Assembly (NCBI GenBank): GCA_037043015.1
Contig: CM073321.1
Span: 26,301,510 to 26,365,509 of the forward strand
Length of the DNA: 64,000 nucleotides
Reading direction: 5' to 3'
Source: Bryum argenteum
Lineage: Eukaryota > Streptophyta > Bryopsida > Bryales > Bryaceae
Shown in pieces: positions 52,424 through 63,403 of this stretch. The position numbers and the translations under genes are program-made. The notes under the pieces were generated by a model. It had not been told where the DNA came from. It worked only from the letters and a program-made list of their open reading frames with translations, and did no database searches. Each line of letters opens with the position of its first letter. The stretch's first letter is position 1.

Positions 52424-53548
52424 TCACTCGATTGTATCCTTCTTGACCTTTGACTTCCATGAAGTCATCAATGAAGCTGTATTCTCCCACAAAGGAGGTT
52501 GAGTATTGTCAACCTTCCAACGCAATCCTTTGACCGAATCCCATCCATTGTAGGTCTCTTGCACATCTCGATCCCTTGATGTAGGCCAAAAGAATTGAAT
52601 AAGGATGCAATTTGGCTGCTCGGGGTTTATGTTCGGATCTGACAACGCTCGCGCAATCCACACCGGACGTGAGTCACCATTAGCAGGCCGAATAGCAAGA
52701 AAGTATCCTTCATAAACATCACGAGCTACACGAAAAGATGGTTGAGGGCGATCTCGGATCTCTCCAACATATGCCTCATTTTCTCCAAACTCCTCACGAA
52801 GTTCGCCATCTTCAGCAAATTGGTCCTCCAAAGTCGCATCTATTCTGGGCAATGGCCAAAATCCGTCCCGAAGAACATTCGATGGTTCAATGGGAACCTC
52901 TAATGCTGCCTTCACAGCGCGCCAATAGAACACAAGATGTTTATAGCATCTTCTATACTCTCCAGTTCTATCTTCATCAGACGTTGCCTCCCAGTACTTG
53001 ATAAATCCAGAAATGCCCTTCACAATGTCCTCCACACCCCTCATTGCACGATGCGTCGTAGGAGTTGGATCACCACGTGGCCACAAAGAACGACCTTCCG
53101 AGTCCTCTCTCCACAATTTAATTCCGGTTGTATCATTTGGCAACCAATCTACTGTTGTGCACGAAACCTTGTACTTCATCACAGAACAACTTGTAGAATC
53201 CAAAAAAAACTTGAATTTTTGTGCCTTCGTATGACCAACAAGTGCTTCCCCTCCATCCCTGATAAACCCATCGATAAATCCTGTAAAATCCGGCACCTCT
53301 TCAACAAGGTGGGGGATGGCTGGAATAGATTTCACGTCCATGAAAGATTTCATGAGTAACGGAATAGTGGGGAAATTGTCTTTCCTCAACAACATGCTCC
53401 ACCTTCCAAACATTGCATCGATGTCATCATGGGTATGCCCAACCAACATGAAATTAACATATACCTCGCGGAAGATCTTCTTCGCGACAAGGAGAGACGA
53501 GAAATTGAATACATATCTATTCTTGTTGTCCCCTGCTGCTTTGTCCAT
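52424..53548 (-). CDS. DUF7869-like gene, C-terminal part
   Basis: A 374-codon frame with QMDKAAGDNKNRYVF and NFMLVGHTHDDIDAMFGRWS. These segments match my memory of the DUF7869 family, where a D-x-x-x-[GQ]-x-N-x-N and a GH-[ST]-[HY]-x-x-x-D motif recur and an RNase-H-type nuclease fold has been suggested. The remaining half is Glu/Asp-rich with several Trp. The stretch up to the ATG at 53548 is continuous in frame with the upstream part: they are separated by TAA 53582-53584 or by a short intron ending at TGTTCAG. Confidence 0.6.
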   Translation of the reverse strand: MDKAAGDNKNRYVFNFSSLLVAKKIFREVYVNFMLVGHTHDDIDAMFGRWSMLLRKDNFPTIPLLMKSFMDVKSIPAIPHLVEEVPDFTGFIDGFIRDGGEALVGHTKAQKFKFFLDSTSCSVMKYKVSCTTVDWLPNDTTGIKLWREDSEGRSLWPRGDPTPTTHRAMRGVEDIVKGISGFIKYWEATSDEDRTGEYRRCYKHLVFYWRAVKAALEVPIEPSNVLRDGFWPLPRIDATLEDQFAEDGELREEFGENEAYVGEIRDRPQPSFRVARDVYEGYFLAIRPANGDSRPVWIARALSDPNINPEQPNCILIQFFWPTSRDRDVQETYNGWDSVKGLRWKVDNTQPPLWENTASLMTSWKSKVKKDTIE

Positions 53549-53581
53549 CTGAACATTGAAAATTGGCGGAAGAGGAATCCT

Positions 53582-54690
53582 TTAAAGTGGAAGAGCTGGT
53601 GCTGGACGGAGTGACGATACGCAAGTCTCTGCACCTTGGAGAACAGCATCAAAGATAGGTGCCGACCTCGACCGAAGAAAAAGCTCCCTCGAAGAGTACT
53701 TTGGTGACAACTCTATATCTCGGAGCAGCTTAGCAAAAGAGCCCACCGTGTAATTTGAATCGTGTGCGAAAATATCTAGACCGTAATGTGCGTAGCGTAC
53801 ATCTCCGTGGCCATGAGCGATCATTCTTGTGACGGATACTGGTAGCTTCATGAGACCATCGAGCTCCTTACTCTTGTGAGAAAAGACAGGGGAAGCCGTC
53901 TTCGCATGATCCATTTTGTCATGCATAATGGTCAAACACTCATGCGGGTAGGTTTTCGACCTATACCTGTTTGCATAATATAACTCCCGATGAGCACGGG
54001 CTGCAGCCAAGTGTACCTCGAGCTTCTTTGCCCAAAGTAGTGCTTGTTGCGACCCAGGAATAGAGCCACGACAGAGTGTGTGCAACCGATGACATTTTGA
54101 GCACCGAGCAAAGTTATCCCCGGGTTTCTTCGCATCAAATTCAGGAAAGTGGAACTTCCGAATTCTACTCAGACAAGATGGTGAGACCATCTTCAAACCG
54201 AAGCCTTCGTTTGCGGCGTTGATTTCCGGGATGGTACTCTTCCATTTCCATGTAGCGGAAAGAATCATGGATACAACCTTCTCTCCAGATTTTAATGTCC
54301 TCGTTGGGTGCGGCATGTGATCTGTAGAGTTCTCCAGGATGCAACGCAGGGTTGCAGTTGCCTGCGACGTGTGCTTGCGCGGTTTAAGCAAAGACGAATT
54401 TCCATGGGGATGCGCCAAGACGCCATCGGCTACGTACGTTTGAAACCGATGAAAGGTTGCCTCGGACACTCCAGCAATGTGTCTCCACGCAGGCAAGCAA
54501 ACATCGATTCCCTCAACCGTGACCACCCTCTTCCCGCTAGCATTTTAATGAACCTGCCTGTGAACGTCAAGCTTGATGTGAAACCTGAATTGGTAGGTTG
54601 TACCACTATACATCCGCTCTCGGAAACATCGGATCTTGTCCCTCGGGAAGGGCAGAACGCAGTTCCTGGTGCAACATACTTTGCTTGAGA
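53582..54690 (-). pseudogene. DUF7869-like gene, N-terminal part
   Basis: The frame 54526-53582 encodes VCLPAWRHIAGVSEATFHRF, then CSKCHRLHTLC (a possible zinc site), LHAxHRELYY-like and IMHDKMDHAKT segments. The frame continues upstream across TAA 54545-54547 to QESINSVSSKVCC and FRERMY near 54690. The segments appear in the order expected for one long protein. A Met start in the shown coordinates is not reliable because the first codon is GTG. Confidence 0.55.
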
Positions 54691-54711
54691 CAGAATTGAT
54701 AGACTCCTGAG

Positions 54712-55195
54712 TTAATAAGCCTTTGGACTTGACGGATGTTTCAGGAGGCGGGTTCCTAGATGTATTGTTGTAACTCCGGCTATGCGATGACCGAGGTCTA
54801 GCAAGACGTGCAACACAAGAGTCATGATCGTGTCGTATCTCATGGTCTCTGAGACTAGCCCCATTATAGAAGACTTTATCGATCGGTCACGCCCTGATAG
54901 AATATCTCCACTCATCTGGCACCATTTTGGCATCAAGGGTCCTCGAGATTTGAACTGCGACTCGGGAGTGCCCAAGTGGACCGTTGCTTCTGAGGACGAG
55001 ATCGTAAGTGATGCTGTGACAAAGGCCCTCCGCTACAGGGCGACCCTCGTCACCGTGAAGGGTAACGAACTTTGTAGCCCAAAGACGCCGAGGGATACCT
55101 TCACACATTGGAACGTCTTCCGGAACCTCGGGTTGCTCCACAACCTCCTCATTAGAGGAAAAATCACCAAGCAATTGAACATCTTGAGCAGCCAT
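54712..55195 (-). CDS. Possible first exon(s) of the DUF7869-like gene
   Basis: A Met start at 55195 reads MAAQDVQLLGDFSSNEEVVEQP, an acidic N-terminus, to a TGA at 54887. An overlapping frame continues to 54712. Nothing is recognisable. Its position head-to-head with the SWIM frame at 55340 suggests a shared bidirectional promoter between 55196 and 55340. Confidence 0.4.
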
Positions 55196-55339
55196 GGTAG
55201 AGTCTGCAAATTAATTACGAATATCTATTTTTAGATCAGACTTGCCGTGACGAAAGTCTAACCCTCTCTAGGTATCGTGGTGAACTTCTTTTGTTACTAA
55301 GTCCAATGTCTTTGCACCTCGCACGAAAATAAATATTCT
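55196..55339. promoter_or_regulatory. Putative bidirectional spacer between two divergent frames
   Basis: 145 bp between the start at 55195 (-) and the acceptor ATTCTGCAG at 55339 before the plus-strand frame. The presence of an acceptor suggests an upstream exon is missing, so the promoter role is uncertain. Confidence 0.3.
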
Positions 55340-56764
55340 GCAGAGGAGCTAGCGGAGATGCCTTCATGTAACCTTGCGGAATCTATCCATAACAAATGGT
55401 TGCAAGCGTCCGACAACAAGGGTGGGGACTTATACGTTGCAGCTGTTGATGATTATGTTCGTGCTTTCCTCCAAGTTGTGGGTTACCACGACTTCAACGG
55501 AGGTGGCAAGGGTGGTGGTGAACCAACATCCGAAGAACTATTACTTCGTGTTGCCCATAAAGCTCAACGAATCGGCGATCCATTAGGCCTTACAAAGGCA
55601 GTTTCTAACTATCCAGGAGCTGAAAAGATTTGTATCCGCGACGCCCACCTTGAGGGGGCCCAGGTGTTCGGATCCAATAAACAAAAGGTTGATTTTCGAA
55701 TTGGAGCTGATGATGAAACGCACAGACCTGTCATCGTAAGCTACTCACGTCTCCGAATTGGGAGAAGGGTTACCCGAGCCTGTGCTGAAAATCTGAGTAC
55801 TATCCATGAAGAGGATGAAGTTGAGGAGCCACCGACATTGCCATCCACTTTTGCTGGACCTAGTATTGAACGTGTGACCGCTATTCAGGAGACTAAAGTA
55901 GACGAGAGGCTGTCGCACACTGCCCGTTTGAGGGAGAATTCTGCCAAGGCTTGTTGGGGTATCATGCGTAAGAGTAAAAAAAGATGTGACTCACGAATTA
56001 TTCAGAAGGGGAAGCCCAACGCAACTCCAACTTATACCGGAGTATAGCAGTGCCCTCAAGATGGATCAAGTAAAATTGATCAGTTCTTTTTTTGTGCGGA
56101 TGATATTGACAGGTGTGTGAAGGGTCATCGTCGCAAGTGGATTGAGACATTCTCTCTAAGCCAGGAAAGATCCCCTATTCCTTCAATATGGCCTGTTAAG
56201 ATAGGGACTAATCTTACCCGTGATGAAATGGAGGCGTTGGAGAATGCGGGCTTTCGACTACCACAAAAAGAACAGCTTCCTACGAACCGCACTTTCAATA
56301 ATGCTGCCCCACCAAGAGACTTGTCCCATATTCCAGTGCCGGAGAAGCCGGACGTGTTCCCTAGGTCAAGAAGATCGAAGAACATGAAATGCATTCCAAC
56401 TATAACTTCAGAGCACATGAAGAATATTGAGTCTGCTAACTCAATGCAGGGCAAAATTCTGAAGGTGACCATGATCCCGCAGCCTGATTTTGGGTGTATC
56501 GTAGACTTGGAGTCGGATTAAGATGCAGTTTACAGACTTTCAATTAGTAAATTCCCGGATTGCTCATGCCCAGTGTTCAAGAAAACAATTTCTTCGATAG
56601 GACGGAGAGATCCATATCGACCGTGCAAGCACCTATACTTCATCACGATATTGGTTTGCAAATTTGATCCGGATGCTGACCTCTTCATCCACGCGGCCAC
56701 TTTTAGTTTCAACGAGGTGAAGAAGATTGTGGAGGGAGGAATCCTAGACCATGCTACAGATTAG
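55340..56764 (+). pseudogene. SWIM transposase-like C-terminal region, two in-frame stops
   Basis: One reading frame from 55358 (or from the acceptor at 55339) to 56764, interrupted only by TAG 56045-56047 and TAA 56519-56521. It starts MPSCNLAESIHNKWLQ, which matches the post-catalytic N-x-x-ES-x-[HN]-N region of MULE-like transposases, continues YVAAVDDYVRAFLQVVGY and GADDETHRPV, a Lys-rich linker (KWIETFSLSQERS), and ends with the SWIM finger PDCSCPVF...PCKHLYFI. The N-terminal DDE domain is not present upstream. Related copies: 46897-47215 (-) for the front and 50820-51087 for the SWIM end. Confidence 0.65.
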
Positions 56765-56789
56765 AATGCCTTAAATCTCCTCATTTACA

Positions 56790-57216
56790 TACGCCATATG
56801 TAAGTCCTATGATTGGGTGTATGTGATATTTTTTCACAACTTATTAAATATAATTGTACTAGTACCTACATCTACAGCAAACCTTGCCAATTTGTCTCAC
56901 TTGAAGTACTAATCACTTAGAAATATTACCTTAGATATCTCTTGACATTTACAAATTGTGATTTACTGTCAAGTTTTGTAGCCCAAGTCCAACCAATTTC
57001 AGGGAATTTGAACCTTATTTCTACGGGTTTGGGTCACTAAATCCACAGTAATAAGTCTGGAACATTCAAATATTCTCGAGAATATTTGAGAATTATTCCC
57101 TAATAAAAATATTAAACTATTTTTAGAAACTTTTTACTAAATATACAAAGTCAGCTTTAAAAATTCAGAAACTTTCCGCTCATCACTCACCGCTCACCGC
57201 TCAACGCTCGCACGGT
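56790..57216 (+). repeat. Right end of transposon-like element 2 (subterminal region and TIR)
   Basis: It is homologous to 51115-51455 with a 90-bp insertion near 56920. The terminal 57172-57216 is built from CCGCTCACCGCTCAACGCTC and ends CACGGT. It is the inverted repeat of 45892-45951. No matching left end of its own is found between 51456 and 57171. Confidence 0.75.
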
Positions 57217-57402
57217 ACAGCGTCCTATGAGTACCTTATTCCGTCCGCTTGCCACCAGAACCCCCACCGACCACCTTGTGTTGTGCGTCGTGTGGTGGTC
57301 CGGTCCTCAATCACTCCAAGTAGTCATTTGCATGCTTCAGCATTTCTCAAGGTAACACTCTTGTTTTAATATCGTCTGCAATTGTCACATGTCGTGCTGC
57401 AG
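57217..57402. other. Short exon and intron upstream of FCP1-like gene
   Basis: A donor CAAG|GTAACA at 57352 and an acceptor TGCTGCAG at 57402 bound a possible 51-bp intron. The sequence before it could be a preceding exon; its frame is not determinable. Confidence 0.35.
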
Positions 57403-58236
57403 GCTAGATTGTCCAAATCTTCAAGCGGGACTTTCTCTACATCCCTTGGTCAACCCCTACCGCCTGTGCCATCACTCAATGGACACCGGTCCATGCCCAA
57501 GTAGTTGAGTGTGGTGTTGGAGTTGAACGGGGTCCTCTGTTCCACTACCCCTATGTCTCAGGCGCCATCGCAGTACCTTATCTTTCCCGATCGCATACAC
57601 CCTCCTATTCTTTCCTCCACTATCCCCACTGTAGTTGCTGAAACGGTAGTATACTGTCGTCCTGGACTTACCCCCTTCTTTAATGTGTTAGACCGTTTTT
57701 GCCACATCCATGTTTGGAGTACCCTTCATCCTAAGGTTGTCCACGGTCTCTGTACCTTTCTTTTCTCTAGAACTACTGCCGTCCCGCAAATTATAATAGC
57801 CTCAAACTCTTGCGATGGACTCTTGTTGAAGAATTACTCGAAGGCCATGTATCTTGGCACCACTAATCTCATCCTACTTAAATATCCTCGTCAACATCTC
57901 TTCACTAGAAGGGATACTAATTTCAACGCCCAAAACTTTATTATGGTCAACAGCAATCTCGCCGCTTGTATGGGTGTTCCTCCATTGAACGCTCTCTTTC
58001 CCAATCCTTGGGTCCATTCACATCAAGGTCCACCCTCAAACTCTTATCCACTGAAATTAATCTACGAGTTTTGTTTTTCAATACATTTGAAAGTTCCTCA
58101 GAACTCCCGTCAAGTTATGAGTGGTAGACCCTCTCACAATGACCTCTCCAAGGACTCCGAGTTGTTCGGCATAATGTCCCAGAATCTACCCTATGTTTGG
58201 AACCAGCTCCTTGTGAATGGGAATACAGTGTCGTGA
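57403..58236 (+). pseudogene. FCP1/NIF-like HAD-family protein with one in-frame TAG
   Basis: The frame from 57403 reads a Ser-rich lead-in, MPK, TAG (57502-57504), then LSVVLELNGVLCST. This matches HAD motif I in the plant FCP1/NIF-like families, which have DLNG; here the first Asp is Glu. VVYCRPGLTPFFNVL and HIHVWSTLHPKVV give the next core motif, and LLLKNYSKAMYLG with FIMVNSNLAACM occupies the place of the later catalytic Asp pair, degenerate here. A phosphatase function is improbable. Frame ends at TGA 58234-58236. Confidence 0.6.
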
Positions 58237-58876
58237 TTCCTTTCATTTACGGTATTAGGTTAAATTTTTTGTTTTGCATTTTGCTTCACTATAGCTTAAT
58301 TGCAATGCTTTCGTTCTAATCCCTTGTCAGATCATCACTATTTGCTAGTCATGAATTTGCAAATTGCCAGTTGTTCCCATTGCCAATTGTACCATAAGAA
58401 TGAGTTTTACAGACTGAGTGTTTGTATTTAGATTTTACTAAGCTTTACTTCAGGAGGTCTAAAATTACACTAATAATTTGTTTACTGGATATTTCCTTCA
58501 ATAAACTTTTTTCCTTCAGTAAATTTGTTTTATTAAGTGTTTGTATTTGGAATTAATTCCTCTTTTTATTTTAGTATAGTATTGTATATTCATTATAGCA
58601 ACTTTTTATTTTGAAAATACTCTGTTATATTGATAAAACGTGCTTTTTATTTTGAAAATACTACTCTCTATATTGATAAACTTTGGCTATTTGGTAATGT
58701 ATTTGGCTTGGTGCAGTCTAAAGGCGGGCGTATTACTCTAAGTTGTATTTACCATTTTGTGTATATATTCCCATTATAATGAAATATGTGTTGTAGGTAT
58801 TTTATTGAATTTGGTCATCTAGCATGTGTATAAGTATTTATTGTCTCTAACATTCTATTTGTCATTTTGTGTTCAG
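58237..58876. other. AT-rich intergenic or intronic sequence
   Basis: No gene is supported. It ends with the acceptor TGTGTTCAG (58876) of the next exon. Confidence 0.5.
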
Positions 58877-58964
58877 ATATATAAAACAAGAGCTCATAGC
58901 CAAGGGTGGGCTCGCTTTCTGGTCCATTCCAGTACCATATCCAGATGCGACTATTGAAGAATTG
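58877..58964 (+). pseudogene. Exon homologous to 43787-44174, cut by insertion of D
   Basis: After the acceptor the exon reads YIKQELIAKGGLAFWSIP then DATIEEL. It matches the last exon of the ParB-like gene (YLKQDLVDKGALASWSIP) and has the same codon split at the splice site. It breaks at the first base of D's LTR. The five bases before the LTR are AATTG; the partner of the target duplication is beyond the window. Confidence 0.7.
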
Positions 58965-60256
58965 TGTCGCGCACCTCTCCTTGAGGAGTGCCCGCAACAC
59001 CAAGGGCCCAAGGGGGACACCGGAGTGACGCCCGGGCCTTGGGGTGCCAAGGTGAAGGGAACCTAAGTGGGCCTAGTGTGGGAGAGGACCCCGGGCGTTG
59101 GAGACGCCTCTCACCCACGGAGACTAGGAGCCACGAGGGAATGGACATGAGATTATGGAAGCTCATGTTGCCACGATTCCGGGATGCTAAGGAGCACCTC
59201 ATTTGGAGGTGTGAGCTAAAAGTTATGGGAGTTGGAAGATTGTGGGACTAAAGGGAGTGCTGTCCAGGGACAGTGCTGGACTGGGAAGCTGGCCCGGGAC
59301 TCCCGAATCTTCAGAGGGGCATAACTCCCTCAATACTTGTCGGATTGAGGCAAGTAAGGTGTCTATCGGCATCTACTTGACGAGTAGATGTCGATAGAGT
59401 GGTCGCTCGTCGCGTTTGGATGCGGGACGAGGTAGATACGAGCCCTGGAAGGTTCGGGAAGTCTCCGGGGCCTTCCAGCGGCTAAGGCATTGGGAGATTG
59501 GGTGGTCTTCCAAAACTAAGAGGTGTGAGGGTCCAGCCCTTCACCTAGGACCAGGGGGCTGCCGAATCCCACAGAGTATACTATGGGGAGGGCTGGTCTC
59601 CTCCCCACTCCCATGGTGCCTTGGTGGTGACCAAGGTGGGAGTCCCAGTGGTGTGGCTAGTGTTGGGGCCTCACCATGGGGACTCCCAAGCCAAGGTGAG
59701 TCCCAATGGGTGGAGCTAGTGTTGGGGCTCCACCATGGGGACTCAAAGTGCAAAATGAGGCACGGTGGGTGGAGCTAGTGTTGGGGCTTCACCACGGTGG
59801 CTCATAAGGACAAGGTGAGTCCCGGTGGGGGAGCTAGTGTTGGGGCTTCACCACGGGGACTCATATGGGCAAAATGAGGACCATGAGTGCTACCGATGTG
59901 GGGTGGTGTCTCACCGCCGGCGTTGTGATTACTTGGTGGCCTTGGGGTCACCATGGTGGTCGTGGGCGGTGGTGAGAGAGACACCACCAAGTGCGGTTAG
60001 GCCGCGTGGTATGGGAGTGCCACCAAGTTGGGCCTTGGACATAAGTGGAAGTCCGCACCTAACCATTGGCTACCTACGAAGGGGTTGAGTCCCGGTTGCA
60101 TGAGTAGGAGGGATTGATAACCAAGCGGTGAGCTTGGTGGTTGGTATGGAGAGCTAACTTTGTGCATGTGGGGGATGTGCGAGTTAGCGCTCGTGACACT
60201 TGCTAGAGTTGGGAAAAAGTTGGTGTAAGCTAAGGTGAGCTAGCAAGGTTGCGACA
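58965..60256 (+). repeat. 5' LTR of D (1292 bp)
   Basis: It starts TGTCGCGCACC and ends AAGGTTGCGACA. The diagnostic bases CGAGTTA, GAGGGAA and CTACTTG match B's 5' LTR. The 59-bp array lies at about 59650-59890. Confidence 0.95.
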
Positions 60257-60272
60257 CTTGGTATCGAGCAGG
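60257..60272 (+). promoter_or_regulatory. Primer binding site of D, shortened
   Basis: CTTGGTATCGAGCAGG, the same two-base-shorter form as in B. Confidence 0.8.
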
Positions 60273-60306
60273 CTTTTAGTACCCAAGTGCAAAGTTGTGA
60301 GGAGCA

Positions 60307-61621
60307 ATGGGCAAGAAGAAGACCATTGAGGGTGATGAGCCTGGAGCTTCCAAGCGGCCACGCACGAGGGGGAACAAAGACCCCGATCCTACAAGTGAGG
60401 CTCATTCTCATGACTCCAATGAGCAAGTCGCCACTAGTGAGGGCAATGAGCAAATGGAATTGTCACTTCAAGAGGAGCCCTTGGGTGAAGAGGAGCGCTC
60501 TAGGTCGAGACGCCTAGAGTCTTCCCAAAGGGTGGAAAAACAAGATCCTCAATTGGCTTTCCAAATGAGAATGCTTGAGTTCATGGACTCCGTGAATCAA
60601 GAGCTCAAGCGTGGGAAGGAAGAAAGGGATCGCCAAGAGAGGTTGATTGAACACCTCATGATGCAAGGGTCCCGACCTTCATCTTCCACCAAAAAGTTGG
60701 CTAAGGTAAACATGCCAAGCACCTTCTCGGGACTTGGTAAGGCAAGGAAGGTGAAGGAATTCCTTCTTGAGATGGATAACTACTATGATGTCCAAAAGCC
60801 GGATGAGGAGGACAAGGTTTCCATTGCGGTGACATTTCTCAAGGATCATGCTCTTCAATGGTGGACAAGCAAAAAGGAGCAAGAGCCGGAGTTGGTGGCA
60901 AACTTGACTTGGGGTGGCTTCAAAGACTTGTTGAGTGAACGCTTCACACCGTAGTATCGGGAGTTGAGGGAAGGCATGAACTTGGTGCAAATGAGGCACA
61001 CTCGGGTCTCTCAAGGCCTATGTGCGTGACTTCAATGCCCAAATGAATGCCACACCCAAGATGGATGAGTTCTCTAAGAAGTGCATCTTTTTGGGTGGGC
61101 TTCAAAAGTGGGTGGTGGATGCCTTGTTCAAGTTCCCAAAACTTCCTGAGGATGTGGCGGGCATCATCAAGATTGTTGAAAGGATTGAGGGTGATGGACC
61201 CGAGAGGAAGTCAAGTGGCCCCTCTCAACAAAGCGGATCAAATAGGAATGCGGCTCGAGGCAAAGAGCGCAAGAAGTTTGGCTTTGGCAACAAACACAAG
61301 GGACAAGTGGATGGTGGAGCCTCTAACAAAAGGGAACACCAAGGGGGAAAGCCATCTAAAGGGGGAGACAAAGGTGATGACACCAAGGCCAAGAGGTGCC
61401 ATGGTTGTGGCAAGATTGGCCACTTCATTGCGGAGTGCCCCGACAAGAAGGTGAGTACCATTGCAAGTCTTGCTTGTGTTGAAGACCGCATACTAGAAGG
61501 AGGTTTTGTGGCCAAGGCAAGTAGCCTCAAGCCAAGGCCGGGCCTCTTGTTTCTTGAGGCCCAAGTGAAGGACAAAGATGTCTCATGTTTGGTTGATACG
61601 GGGCAACGCACTCCTTCATGA
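60307..61621 (+). pseudogene. Gag and protease start of D
   Basis: ATG 60307 (MGKKKT) opens a Gag frame identical in layout to C. It stops at TAG 60952-60954, where C has CAG. A one-base insertion near 61003 moves the continuation to the frame ending 61621. That frame holds the CCHC knuckle (CHGCGKIGHFIAEC) and CLVDTG, after which a four-G run shifts the frame. Confidence 0.85.
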
Positions 61622-62165
61622 GTCCCAAACTAGCAAAGGAGTTGGGCTTGCCACGCAAAAGGCAAGCAAGCCCATCAATGTGCGTTTTGCAAAGGGCGAA
61701 CCGCACAAGACGGAGGAAGTGGCGTTGCAAGTGACCTTGAAGTGTGGGACATTGGAGTTTGTTGAGAATTTCACATTATGTGAGATGGATGAGGTAGACC
61801 TCATCTTAGGGGATACCTTCTTTGAGGCGCACACGGTGGATGTGAGGCGCAAGCCAAAGACGGTTAGTGGTGCGCCGTGATGGCAAGGAGTTAGTGTTGA
61901 AGTTAACTCGTGGCCCTTCAATAGCGGGGGCAAATTAAACTTGGTCTCTTTAGACCAAATGTTGGAACATCAATTTGTGGTGATGGCTCGTGAAGAGCAA
62001 CTTGGGCATGAGGGGAAGGGGTGCAACAACCACTTCCCAAAGAAATTCAAGAGGTGTTGGCCAAGTACAAGGATGTGCTTACCAATGAGTTACCCAAAGA
62101 GCTACCCCAAGAAGAGAAGTGGATCACAAGATCGAGGTGCTACACGGAGCCGAGCCACCTTCTAA
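61578..62165 (+). pseudogene. Protease body and linker of D
   Basis: The frame 61578-61880 holds the protease body with FVENFTLCEMDEVDLILG, then breaks at an extra G near 61862, a change shared with C. The linker follows in another frame. Confidence 0.75.
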
Positions 62166-62943
62166 GGCACCTTATCGGTTAAACCAAAAAGAGTTGATGG
62201 AGCTAAAGAAGCAACTAAACGACTTGTTGGAAAGGGGTTATGTGAGACCAAGCAAGTCACCATATGGTGCACCGGTCCTCTTTGTGGACAAGAAGGATGG
62301 CAAGCTTAGGATGTGCATTGATTATAGGGCCTTGAATAAGGTGACCATCAAGAACAACTACCCTTTGCCTCGAATTGATGATCTCTTTGATAGATTGGCG
62401 GGAGCTAAGTACTTTAGTCGCATAGACTTGAAGTCGGGTTACTACCAAATCCGCATTGCGGATGCGGATGTGGAAAAGACCGCGTGCCGCACAAGGTATG
62501 GGTCTTATGAGTTCCTTGTGATGCCCTTTGGGTTGTGCAATGCACCCTCAACATTCACAACCCTTATGAACACCATCTTTCGAGAGGAAATGGATGACTT
62601 TGTGATTGTCTACATCGACGACATCTTGGTGTTTTCCAAGACGGCCGAGGAACATGCAAGGCACCTTGAGGCAGTACTCATGAAGCTTAGAGACAACAAG
62701 CTTTATGCTAACGGGGAAAAGAGTGAGTTTGCACAACTTGAGATGGAGTTCTTGGGCCATGTGGTTACCGGAGATGGAATCAAGCCGGACATGAAGAAGG
62801 TGAAGGCAATTCAAGAGTGGAAGCGGCCTTCTACACAAAAGGGACTTAGGTCATTCCTTGGCCTAGCAAACTACTATCGCCGCTTCATACGCAACTTCTC
62901 TAAGATTGCCAAGCCTTTGTCCGACTTGTTGAAAAAGGGGTGA
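62119..62943 (+). CDS. Reverse transcriptase of D
   Basis: A 274-codon frame containing the complete [56 protein letters not shown] and the thumb [15 protein letters not shown]. It is the only uninterrupted RT of this family in the window. It ends at TGA because the A-run at 62932-62936 has five bases; B has six and reads on into RNase H. Confidence 0.88.
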   Translation: MDHKIEVLHGAEPPSKAPYRLNQKELMELKKQLNDLLERGYVRPSKSPYGAPVLFVDKKDGKLRMCIDYRALNKVTIKNNYPLPRIDDLFDRLAGAKYFSRIDLKSGYYQIRIADADVEKTACRTRYGSYEFLVMPFGLCNAPSTFTTLMNTIFREEMDDFVIVYIDDILVFSKTAEEHARHLEAVLMKLRDNKLYANGEKSEFAQLEMEFLGHVVTGDGIKPDMKKVKAIQEWKRPSTQKGLRSFLGLANYYRRFIRNFSKIAKPLSDLLKKG

Positions 62944-63380
62944 ACCAAGTATGGGATGAATTTTGCTACCAAGCCTTTGAGGAACTCAAGAACAAGTTGT
63001 CATCTCCACCGGTGTTGAAGTTCCCCGAGTTTGATAAGCCCTTTGAGGTCCACACAGATGCAAGTGACTTTGCCATTGGAGGCGTCTTGATGCAAGATGG
63101 TAGGCCAATTGCCTATGAGAGCAAGAAGTTGGATGGGTGTCAAAGGAGATGGCCAACTCACGAGAAGGAGCTCTTTGCGGTGGTGCATTGTTTGAAGACA
63201 TGGCAACATTACTTGGGGTTGCACAAGACTAAGGTCTACACCGATAATGTGTCTTTGAAGTATTTTGAGACACAAGCACAAATGAGTGCCAAACAATTGA
63301 GGTGGCATGATGCTTTGGCGCTCATGAATGTGGACTTGATCCACAAACCGGGCCGTGACAATGTGGTGCGGATGCGCTAA
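62940..63380 (+). CDS. RNase H of D
   Basis: A 146-codon frame with [24 protein letters not shown] and [11 protein letters not shown], equivalent to C. It ends by the same one-C loss (63367 region) as in C. Confidence 0.8.
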   Translation: MNQVWDEFCYQAFEELKNKLSSPPVLKFPEFDKPFEVHTDASDFAIGGVLMQDGRPIAYESKKLDGCQRRWPTHEKELFAVVHCLKTWQHYLGLHKTKVYTDNVSLKYFETQAQMSAKQLRWHDALALMNVDLIHKPGRDNVVRMR

Positions 63381-63403
63381 GTAGAAAGGAAGAGTTTCAT
63401 GCC

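Noticed and set aside
45892..57216. Target site duplication of the GAGCGGT-ended element
   Set aside because: Flanks compared for both right ends (AACACGAC against AGCAACGT or ACAGCGTC) match in about half of the positions, no better than chance.
36348..60954. TAG recoded as glutamine
   Set aside because: TAG also ends many ordinary frames, other stop types interrupt other frames, and the affected genes are transposons or pseudogenes in which CAG-to-TAG mutation is expected.
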